Of a stretch of DNA of 7,400 nucleotides, positions 1 through 4,649 are shown piece by piece. The translations under genes were made by a program, and so were the position numbers. This DNA comes from DATARH01 sp038228485 (GTDB lineage Bacteria; Pseudomonadota; Alphaproteobacteria; ATCC43930; CGMCC-115725). Under the pieces are notes generated by a model that was not told the DNA's origin, searched no databases, and saw only the letters and a program-made list of their open reading frames with translations. The stretch spans positions 1 to 7,400 of the forward strand of contig JBBRPG010000190.1 in the NCBI GenBank assembly GCA_038228485.1. The letters run 5' to 3'. How positions within the stretch are numbered: the stretch's first letter is position 1; the number at the start of each line of letters is the position of its first letter.

Positions 1-446
1 CGACAGCCTCTTTCGCGGCGAGCGGAGGCGGCGAGGCTGGAGCATCGCCGCATTTCGCCACGCTGCACGCCGACAAGGTGAATTTACGCACCGGCCCCGG
101 CGATCGCTACCCGATCCAGTGGGTCTATATGCGCCGGGATTGGCCGGTCGAGATCATCGGCCAATACGACCACTGGCGGCGCATCCGCGATTGGGAAGGC
201 TCCGAGGGCTGGGTGCACGAGCGGATGCTCACCAACAAGCGCGAGGTCATCGTCAAAGGCGCGGTGCGGGGGATCCGGCGCGGGCCGGATTTGGGCGCGG
301 GATTGGTGGCCCGCGCCGAGCCCGGGGTAATGGCGCGGCTGATCGAGTGTCGCGGCGAGTGGTGTCGGATCGACGCCGGGGAAGCCAGCGGTTGGGTCGA
401 GCGCGCGAATGTCTGGGGCGTCTACCCGAACGAAAACGTGCCGTAA
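1..446 (+). CDS. Tandem SH3-like domain protein, 3' part (5' end outside window)
   Basis: The reading frame is open from the left edge (first full codon at base 3) to TAA at 444-446, so the true start lies upstream; the GTG at 78 lies inside the first SH3 motif and is not a credible start. The visible part opens with a Ser/Gly/Ala-rich linker, as expected after a signal peptide or transmembrane anchor. Two bacterial SH3-like repeats follow. The first has the typical VNLRTGPGDRYPI motif and ends at a GWV segment; the second begins near GIRRGP, has a GEWCRI strand and ends with SGWVERANVWGVYP. This matches the alphaproteobacterial SH3-like family (COG3807 type), usually exported and thought to act at the cell wall or envelope; substrate and partner are unknown. 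It converges on the chromate transporter pair with only 8 bp between stops. Family assignment is firm, function is not. Confidence 0.85.
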   Translation, partial: TASFAASGGGEAGASPHFATLHADKVNLRTGPGDRYPIQWVYMRRDWPVEIIGQYDHWRRIRDWEGSEGWVHERMLTNKREVIVKGAVRGIRRGPDLGAGLVARAEPGVMARLIECRGEWCRIDAGEASGWVERANVWGVYPNENVP

Positions 447-454
447 CCCGGCGT

Positions 455-988
455 TCAGAGCACGCCCAGCCCTCCCAGCACGCCGCCTGCGCCCAGCAGC
501 CATAACGGGTTGATCCGGGTCAGCAGGAGCAGGGCGGCTGCGATCGCGGTGACGCCGACGGCCGTCCAGCTCGTATCGGTGGCCCGCGCGATCACGGTTC
601 CGCCGGCGATAACCAGCCCGATGGTCAGCGGCGCGAGACCGCCGCGCACGATCCGCTGCCACGGCGCGTCGCGAAAGCGGTCCCACAGACTGTAGGAGAT
701 GAAATACATCGTGCAGGGTGGCGTGACGGCGGCGAACGCCGCTGCGGCCGCGCCGGTGAGGCCGGCAATTTTCCAGCCGATCAATCCCATCATCAGAAGC
801 ATGCCGGGCCCCGGCATCGCCTGGGAGACGGCGAAGAAATTCGCGAATTCCTGGTCGGTCATCCAATGGTTGGCGACGACGACGAGATTGCGGATATCCG
901 GCAACACCGACGGAATCCCGCCAAAACCGATCGAGGACAGCAGCGTGAGTTGCAGGACGAGGCGGCCCAGCGGCGGAAGATCGCTCAT
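455..988 (-). CDS. chrA: Short-chain chromate transporter, second subunit (ChrA C-half type)
   Basis: 177-residue integral membrane protein of the CHR chromate ion transporter family, one half of the usual ~400-residue two-domain ChrA. Visible family signatures are FGGIPSVLPD (residues 22-31), HWMTDQEF (41-48) and the proline/glycine motif QAMPGPG (56-62), followed by hydrophobic stretches at roughly 68-97, 117-135 and 141-177. The start is ATG at 988-986. Its first bases overlap the stop of the upstream subunit as ATGA (988-985), so translation is probably coupled; a short CGAGG Shine-Dalgarno lies just upstream. In known short-chain CHR pairs both halves are needed for chromate efflux across the inner membrane, and that is the likely role here. 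Transport of another oxyanion such as sulfate cannot be excluded from sequence. An extended reading frame running upstream to 1522 is an artefact antisense-like to the partner's frame. Confidence 0.85.
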   Translation of the reverse strand: MSDLPPLGRLVLQLTLLSSIGFGGIPSVLPDIRNLVVVANHWMTDQEFANFFAVSQAMPGPGMLLMMGLIGWKIAGLTGAAAAAFAAVTPPCTMYFISYSLWDRFRDAPWQRIVRGGLAPLTIGLVIAGGTVIARATDTSWTAVGVTAIAAALLLLTRINPLWLLGAGGVLGGLGVL

Positions 989-1551
989 CGCAGCCTCGCG
1001 CGGTCGACCACCGCCGCGGCGATGCTGAGCGGCGCCAACCCGAGCAGCACGATCAGCAAGGGGAACTTGCCGATGACGATCCCGGCCCAGGCGGCAGCCG
1101 CAAACCCTAACGCCACGGGACGAAAGCGGTGTGCCCTGAGGAGGCGAAGTCCAGTGCCGATCGTCAGCCCGGCCGCGGTTGCCGACACGCCGACCAGGAT
1201 ATTCTGGAAGAGCGGAATTCCGGTACGCTGCAGGTAGAAAACGGCCAGGAAGAACCCGAGCGTGCCGGGAACCACGGTAAAGCCGGCGAACCCCGCAATC
1301 GCTCCCGGCAGGCCGCGCAGTTTGGCCCCGACGCAAACGGCGACCCCGATCATGTTCGGCCCGGGCATGATCTGGCAGACGCTGAGAATGTCGGCGAACT
1401 CGGTCTCGGTCAGCCATTGTCGCCGCTCGACGATGAAGCGGTGCGCCCACACCAGCCCGCCCCCGGACGCCAGGGACGCCACTTTGAGCAGCTCGAAGAA
1501 GATAGCCGCCAGCGAGACGCATGGGGTCGCGGCCCCGGCCGGCGAAAGCAT
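985..1551 (-). CDS. chrA: Short-chain chromate transporter, first subunit (ChrA N-half type)
   Basis: 188-residue membrane protein matching the N-terminal CHR domain. Key motifs are SGGGLVWAHRF (residues 29-39), QWLTETEFADIL (45-56) and the conserved QIMPGPN (60-66), followed by hydrophobic segments at about 82-107, 114-135, 147-160 and 163-182. It starts at ATG 1551-1549: an in-frame TAA lies upstream between that codon and the previous gene, so no longer version is possible. No strong Shine-Dalgarno is visible, which fits translation coupled to the DUF3501 gene ending 21 bases earlier. It overlaps the second subunit by ATGA. The two proteins together equal a full-length ChrA, so they probably form a heterodimeric inner-membrane chromate efflux pump. 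Being downstream of a rubrerythrin/Fe-S operon is notable because chromate reduction in the cytoplasm produces reactive oxygen species; whether the genes share a transcript is inferred only from spacing. Confidence 0.87.
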   Translation of the reverse strand: MLSPAGAATPCVSLAAIFFELLKVASLASGGGLVWAHRFIVERRQWLTETEFADILSVCQIMPGPNMIGVAVCVGAKLRGLPGAIAGFAGFTVVPGTLGFFLAVFYLQRTGIPLFQNILVGVSATAAGLTIGTGLRLLRAHRFRPVALGFAAAAWAGIVIGKFPLLIVLLGLAPLSIAAAVVDRARLR

Positions 1552-1572
1552 TGCAGGGGATAAACGGCGTGC

Positions 1573-2169
1573 TTAGTCGAAATCGTCGGCGAGCGCGGCG
1601 CGCACCGGTTCCGGCATGACCGCCATATGGGCGTAGTTCGGATGGTCGAACCCGACGATGACGCGGGCGTCAGCAGCCGTGAACCCGGCGATTTGCTCCG
1701 GCGTAAAGCGGAACCAGACGAACTGCACCGACGATGCCTTGCCGTCGGGGCTGGTGTTTTCGCGGGTGGGGTCGGGGATGCCGGCAATGCGCCCGCCGGC
1801 AACCTCAAGGAAGGCATGGTCCTCGATCCCGCCGAGTCGCCCCAGCACCGTCGCCCGCCGTGCCGGGTCGTCGATTTCGAGCATGATCGTGGCGACCAGA
1901 TCATTTCCTTGCGGGATCAGCGGGTTGTAGGCCGACAGCTCATCCGCGATCTGAGCCTCGCCACCCTTTTCGACATACAGCATCTCGTGGACCTGATGCC
2001 GCATCGTTTGATAATTTTCGAAGTAAAATGTCGCGAACGGGCCGACCTCGATCCGCCGTTGCTTTTTCAACGCCGAGATCGCCTGCCGCCGCTCGCGGCG
2101 GACCGCGGCATAGTCGGCCATCGGCATGATGTCGTCGCGGGTCAGCGCCCGCTTGTCGGTTGTCTGCAT
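1573..2169 (-). CDS. DUF3501 family protein
   Basis: 198-residue soluble protein recognised as DUF3501, a family of unknown function commonly found beside rubrerythrin and CCG-type Fe-S proteins, as here. It begins MQTTDKRALTRDDIMPM, followed by a basic helix (about 23-40). The conserved core covers residues 43-67 (GPFATFYFEN, then HQVHEMLYVE), 77-102 (AYNPLIPQGNDLVATIMLEI) and an FVWFRFT strand near 150. No signal peptide, transmembrane helix, cysteine or nucleotide-binding motif is visible. The start at ATG 2169 is favoured over a longer frame to 2328 because that extension would lie inside the Fe-S gene, while GGAAAGG sits a few bases upstream of this ATG, inside the end of the Fe-S gene. 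The previous stop is separated by one base, implying coupled translation. A structural or accessory role for the Fe-S/rubrerythrin pair is inference. Confidence 0.85.
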   Translation of the reverse strand: MQTTDKRALTRDDIMPMADYAAVRRERRQAISALKKQRRIEVGPFATFYFENYQTMRHQVHEMLYVEKGGEAQIADELSAYNPLIPQGNDLVATIMLEIDDPARRATVLGRLGGIEDHAFLEVAGGRIAGIPDPTRENTSPDGKASSVQFVWFRFTPEQIAGFTAADARVIVGFDHPNYAHMAVMPEPVRAALADDFD

Positions 2170-2170
2170 G

Positions 2171-3538
2171 TTACCTTTCCGCTGCGCCGGTGCCGTCGAT
2201 GGCGATGCCATAGGCGCGGGCGAACAGCTCGATCGGGTGGTGGGAGCGCGCCGGCAAGGTTTCGTCTTTCGCCTGCAGCTCCATGCCTTGCAGTATGTGC
2301 ATCGCGGCGAGCGGACATTCCGACGCAACGTAGCGCTCTGGCTCGCGCAAGGCCTGGCGCGCGACTGGCCGGCCGACCTTGATCGCGGTGTCGAAATTGC
2401 CCTTCATCACCCCCCATGCCCCGCCGTGGCCGGAGCAGCGCTCGATCACCTTGATCTCGGTCTCAGGCATCAGGCAAAGCAATTCGGCCGATTTCTGCCC
2501 GATGTTCTGCGCACGCGCATGACAGGCGATGTGCAGGGTCACGCCGCCGTCGAGCCCACCCAACCCCGGCGCCAGCCCTTCGCCCTTGGCGATGCCGACG
2601 ATGTATTCGCTGATGTCGTAGGTCGCGGCGGCAAGTTTTTCGATCGCCGCATCGTTCGGCACGATCAGCGGCCACTCGAATTTCAGCATCAGCGCGCAGG
2701 ACGGCACCAGCGCGATGACGTCATAGCCCTTGTCGATCCACAGACCCAGGGCGGTGGCGACATTCTTTGCCGCGGCGGCGACGGCGGCAAGGTCGCCGCC
2801 CTCGAGCTGGGGCATGCCGCAGCATTGCGGGTAGACCACCTCGGTCTCGACCCCGTTCTTGGCCAGCACCGCCTGCGCAGCCTCGCCGATGCTCGGGTTG
2901 TTGTAGTTGACGAAGCAGGTGGCGTAGAGCACCGCCTTGCGGCCGGCAGCGGGGGCAGTGCGGTCGATAGCCGGCGGCGCGCTTTTGGCGCGCATCGCAA
3001 AGGTCTTGCCATGATAGGCGGGGAGGGCGGCATTGCGGTCGACCCCAAGCGCCTTTTCCATGATCGGCCGGGTCAGCGTGTTATGGCGATCGCTGCCCCA
3101 ATTGGCGAGCGGCGCGATCTTGCCGGCGAGCTTGCCGTTGCGGTCGGTGCGCGTCAGCTCGCGTTCTGCAAACGGCACCGCGCGTTCGCGGTGCTCGACC
3201 GTGCGGTAGCGCAGCATCAGATGCGGGAAATCGACGTTGAACTCATGCGGCGGCACATAGGGGCACTTCGTCATAAAGCACATGTCGCAGAGCGTGCAGG
3301 CATCGGCGACCTGTTTGTAGTCGGCCTTCGGCACCGCATCGAGCTCGCCGGTCGACGATCCGTCGATCAGGTCGAACAGGCGCGGAAACGAGTCGCACAG
3401 GTTAAAGCACCGCCGGCAGGTGTGGCAGATGTCGAACACCCGTTCCATCTCCGCCTCGGTCTTGGCGCGGTCGGCGAAGTCGGGGTCTTCCCAGCGGATG
3501 ACATGGCGGGTCGGCGCCTCCAGGCTGCCTTCGCGCAT
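2171..3538 (-). CDS. Fe-S protein, 2x[4Fe-4S] plus two CCG (HdrB/GlpC-like) domains
   Basis: 455 residues, soluble. Two N-terminal [4Fe-4S] ferredoxin motifs are visible: Cys38/41/44/48 (CHTCRRCFNLC) and Cys81/84/87/92 (CTLCDMCFMTKC). Two CCG (heterodisulfide-reductase, DUF224) domains follow. The first has Cys208, the pair Cys239-Cys240 (QCCGMPQ) and Cys281. The second has Cys339 (HIACH), a variant RCSGHGG at 367-373 in place of CCG, and Cys408. This is the architecture of GlpC (anaerobic glycerol-3-phosphate dehydrogenase subunit C) and HdrB/D relatives, which pass electrons between flavin or quinone and a substrate. No glpA/glpB partner is present, so a GlpC name is not justified. It lies between rubrerythrin and DUF3501 and is a good candidate electron carrier for the diiron protein. 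Start ATG 3538 has an AAGAGG Shine-Dalgarno about 7 bases upstream. The CCG variation could mean one non-cubane cluster is altered or lost. Confidence 0.88.
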   Translation of the reverse strand: MREGSLEAPTRHVIRWEDPDFADRAKTEAEMERVFDICHTCRRCFNLCDSFPRLFDLIDGSSTGELDAVPKADYKQVADACTLCDMCFMTKCPYVPPHEFNVDFPHLMLRYRTVEHRERAVPFAERELTRTDRNGKLAGKIAPLANWGSDRHNTLTRPIMEKALGVDRNAALPAYHGKTFAMRAKSAPPAIDRTAPAAGRKAVLYATCFVNYNNPSIGEAAQAVLAKNGVETEVVYPQCCGMPQLEGGDLAAVAAAAKNVATALGLWIDKGYDVIALVPSCALMLKFEWPLIVPNDAAIEKLAAATYDISEYIVGIAKGEGLAPGLGGLDGGVTLHIACHARAQNIGQKSAELLCLMPETEIKVIERCSGHGGAWGVMKGNFDTAIKVGRPVARQALREPERYVASECPLAAMHILQGMELQAKDETLPARSHHPIELFARAYGIAIDGTGAAER

Positions 3539-3577
3539 CGTTTAGCCTCTTGTTCTTGCGTCGCCTCGGAAACGCGA

Positions 3578-3606
3578 AGGGCGCGAGAGCGTGGCTCCCG
3601 CGCCCT
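3578..3606 (-). terminator. Hairpin in the rubrerythrin / Fe-S gene gap (attenuator or RNA stabiliser?)
   Basis: In the 95-bp gap after the rubrerythrin stop there is a strong inverted repeat: an 8-bp perfect outer stem (AGGGCGCG at 3578-3585 with CGCGCCCT at 3599-3606), one A/C mismatch, a 3-bp inner stem and a 5-base loop. In the minus-strand transcript it is followed by TCGCGTTTCC, not a run of U, so it is a poor intrinsic terminator. A partial terminator or mRNA 3'-end protector that lets rubrerythrin be made in excess over the Fe-S protein is the likeliest reading. The rest of the gap holds the Shine-Dalgarno of the Fe-S gene. Confidence 0.4.
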
Positions 3607-3633
3607 GTTGCTCGGTGAGCTGAACTAAGTCGT

Positions 3634-4050
3634 CTAGAGCGTGTCGAGCGCCCGTTGGAAACGCCCGGCATGCGAGCGCTCGGCCTTGGCAAGGGTTTCG
3701 AACCAATCCGCGATCTCGTCGAAGCCTTCCTCGCGGGCGGTGCGGGCCATGCCCGGATACATGTCGGTGTATTCGTGGGTCTCGCCGGCGACCGCCGCCT
3801 TGAGATTATTCGAGGTGCCGCCGATCGGCAGCCCGGTCGCCGGGTCGCCGGTCTCTTCGAGATATTCGAGATGGCCGTGCGCGTGGCCAGTCTCGCCTTC
3901 CGCGGTCGAACGGAACACGGCCGACACGTCGTTGTAGCCTTCGACATCGGCCTTCTGCGCGAAATACAAATAACGCCGGTTCGCCTGGCTCTCGCCGGCA
4001 AACGCCGCCTTCAGATTGCCTTCGGTTTTCGAGTCTTTCAGGGAAGCCAT
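3634..4050 (-). CDS. rbr: Rubrerythrin-family diiron protein lacking the rubredoxin domain
   Basis: 138-residue ferritin-like four-helix protein. Diiron ligand motifs can be read in order: Glu20 in AGESQANRRYLYF, Glu53-x-x-His56 in EGETGHAHGH, Glu90/Glu93 in AGETHEYTDMYP and Glu124-x-x-His127 in AERSHAGRF, the usual rubrerythrin pattern. The protein stops at residue 138 with no C-terminal CxxC...CxxC rubredoxin domain, so it needs an external electron donor to act as a peroxidase. Rubrerythrins reduce hydrogen peroxide in the cytoplasm. The start at ATG 4050 is chosen for its very strong AAGGAGGG Shine-Dalgarno (4055-4062) and because the longer frame from 4134 would translate the promoter. 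It is the first gene after its own promoter and Irr-type operator, directly behind the irr-like gene. A ferroxidase or iron-handling role instead of, or besides, peroxide reduction is possible. Confidence 0.93.
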   Translation of the reverse strand: MASLKDSKTEGNLKAAFAGESQANRRYLYFAQKADVEGYNDVSAVFRSTAEGETGHAHGHLEYLEETGDPATGLPIGGTSNNLKAAVAGETHEYTDMYPGMARTAREEGFDEIADWFETLAKAERSHAGRFQRALDTL

Positions 4051-4054
4051 CCAA

Positions 4055-4062
4055 CCCTCCTT
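4055..4062 (-). promoter_or_regulatory. Strong Shine-Dalgarno of the rubrerythrin gene
   Basis: The minus strand reads AAGGAGGG ending four bases before ATG 4050, near-perfect anti-16S complementarity. It fixes the rubrerythrin start and suggests high translation. A short GTCCG/CGGAC inverted repeat (4066-4080) lies just upstream in the leader; it is too small to interpret. Confidence 0.85.
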
Positions 4063-4094
4063 GCTGTCCGTCGCCCGGACAAAGTGATCTGTTG

Positions 4095-4117
4095 CCGACC
4101 CATCTTTTATGGGTCGG
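4095..4117 (-). repeat. Perfect 9-bp inverted repeat over the -10 and predicted start site
   Basis: CCGACCCAT (4095-4103) and ATGGGTCGG (4109-4117) are exact inverted copies separated by CTTTT. The repeat contains the proposed -10 hexamer (4106-4111) and the expected transcription start near 4099. No U-run follows on the minus strand, so it is not a terminator. Position and symmetry fit a repressor operator; the binding protein is not identifiable from sequence and the motif does not resemble a Fur or Irr box. Confidence 0.5.
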
Positions 4118-4134
4118 AGCGAGCCGCGAGTCAA
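4106..4134 (-). promoter_or_regulatory. Sigma70-type promoter of the rubrerythrin operon
   Basis: On the minus strand TTGACT (4134-4129) is followed after 17 bp by CATAAA (4111-4106). The -35 matches the consensus at five of six positions and the -10 at four of six. The predicted start site is near 4099, giving a leader of about 50 bases to ATG 4050. It is the best promoter-like sequence seen in the window and lies in a true intergenic gap. Confidence 0.65.
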
Positions 4135-4140
4135 GATTGA

Positions 4141-4157
4141 TTTAGAACTATTCTAAA
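4141..4157 (-). promoter_or_regulatory. Irr-box (ICE)-like operator palindrome
   Basis: TTTAGAA-CTA-TTCTAAA is a perfect 7+3+7 palindrome in otherwise GC-rich DNA. It has the form described for alphaproteobacterial iron control elements bound by Irr. It ends 6 bp upstream of the -35 hexamer, with its centre about 50 bp before the predicted start site, and it overlaps the stop codon of the irr-like gene (4153-4155). For Irr, a site upstream of the promoter usually goes with activation and a site over the promoter with repression; the position here suggests activation or promoter-proximal modulation. The identity of the bound protein is inferred from the adjacent gene. Confidence 0.75.
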
Positions 4158-4593
4158 GATCGGAGCGGCTGGCGCGGTCGTTCCGGCGCACCCGAATGAT
4201 CACGTCCACCCGGCTGATCTCGGTGCCGGCCGGGGCCATCGGCAGCTGGCCGACCATCACTGCGGCGCCGGGAATATCCTGCAGCATCCCGGTGGATTCG
4301 CAGAAGAAATGGTGGTGGTCATCGATGTTGGTGTCGAAGTAGGAGCGCCCAGGCTCGACCACGACCTCACGCAGCAGGCCGGCGGTGGTGAACTGGTGCA
4401 GCGTGTTGTAGACCGTCGCCAGGGACACCGGGATCGCCGCGGCCGCGGCCTCACCGTGCAGCTGCTCGGCCGTGACATGCCGGTCGTCCGCCTCGAACAT
4501 CAGCCGCGCCAGGGCCATGCGCTGGCGGGTCGGACGCAGGCCGGCGGCGCGCAGGCGCGAGAGGATCGTGTCGGCGGGCAGGGCAAGCTCCAT
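4153..4593 (-). CDS. irr: Fur-superfamily regulator, Irr-like iron/heme-responsive
   Basis: 146-residue transcription factor. The N-terminal winged helix shows RAAGLRPTRQRMALARLMF (residues 15-33) and the recognition helix PVSLATVYNTLHQF (55-68), followed by GLLREVVVEPGRSYFDTN (72-89), very close to what I recall of rhizobial Irr. The signature DDHHHFFC (91-98) carries the HHH motif tied to heme/metal sensing in Irr. The CxxC zinc sites of Fur/PerR are absent, and so is the N-terminal GCPWHD heme regulatory motif of Bradyrhizobium Irr. Irr reports iron status through heme biosynthesis and binds ICE palindromes; such a palindrome overlaps this gene's stop codon and faces the rubrerythrin gene. 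ATG 4593 lacks a clear Shine-Dalgarno. A longer frame to 5007 is rejected because it runs through the upstream gene. A peroxide-sensing PerR-like function is the main alternative. Confidence 0.87.
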   Translation of the reverse strand: MELALPADTILSRLRAAGLRPTRQRMALARLMFEADDRHVTAEQLHGEAAAAAIPVSLATVYNTLHQFTTAGLLREVVVEPGRSYFDTNIDDHHHFFCESTGMLQDIPGAAVMVGQLPMAPAGTEISRVDVIIRVRRNDRASRSDL

Positions 4594-4599
4594 CCGCGA

Positions 4600-4628
4600 G
4601 ATATAGGCAGGGCCGTCAGGAAAATAAA
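4600..4628 (-). promoter_or_regulatory. Possible weak promoter of the irr-like gene
   Basis: In the 56-bp gap upstream of irr, the minus strand reads TTTATT (4628-4623), 17 bp, then TATATC (4605-4600), with the ATG six bases after the -10. If real, transcription would start at or next to the initiation codon, giving a leaderless mRNA, which would fit the missing Shine-Dalgarno. Matches to consensus are modest (three and four of six). Confidence 0.28.
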
Positions 4629-4649
4629 GCGCGGTATTGCAAATCGGTT

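Noticed and set aside
447..454. Bidirectional terminator between the SH3 and chrA genes
   Set aside because: Only 8 bp separate the stops, and the nearest inverted repeat (GAACG/CGTTC) is too short and too widely spaced to support a terminator.
455..1522. Single 355-residue protein covering both transporter halves
   Set aside because: Only its last 177 residues are transporter sequence; the first half is in the wrong frame over the first subunit, which has its own frame with proper CHR motifs. Hence two genes with an ATGA overlap, not a fusion or a frameshifted ChrA.
2126..3628. 500-codon open frame on the plus strand antisense to the Fe-S gene
   Set aside because: It is an exact shadow of a gene with unmistakable Fe-S motifs; its translation is Arg/Ala/His/Asp-rich with no recognisable domain, as expected for GC-rich antisense frames.
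4095..4117. Intrinsic terminator for the irr-like gene
   Set aside because: Strong symmetry, but there is no T-run after it on the minus strand and it coincides with the rubrerythrin promoter, so an operator is the better reading.
4051..4134. N-terminally extended rubrerythrin starting at 4134
   Set aside because: The extension would translate the promoter, the inverted repeat and the Shine-Dalgarno; the ATG at 4050 has a near-perfect ribosome binding site and gives the normal family length.
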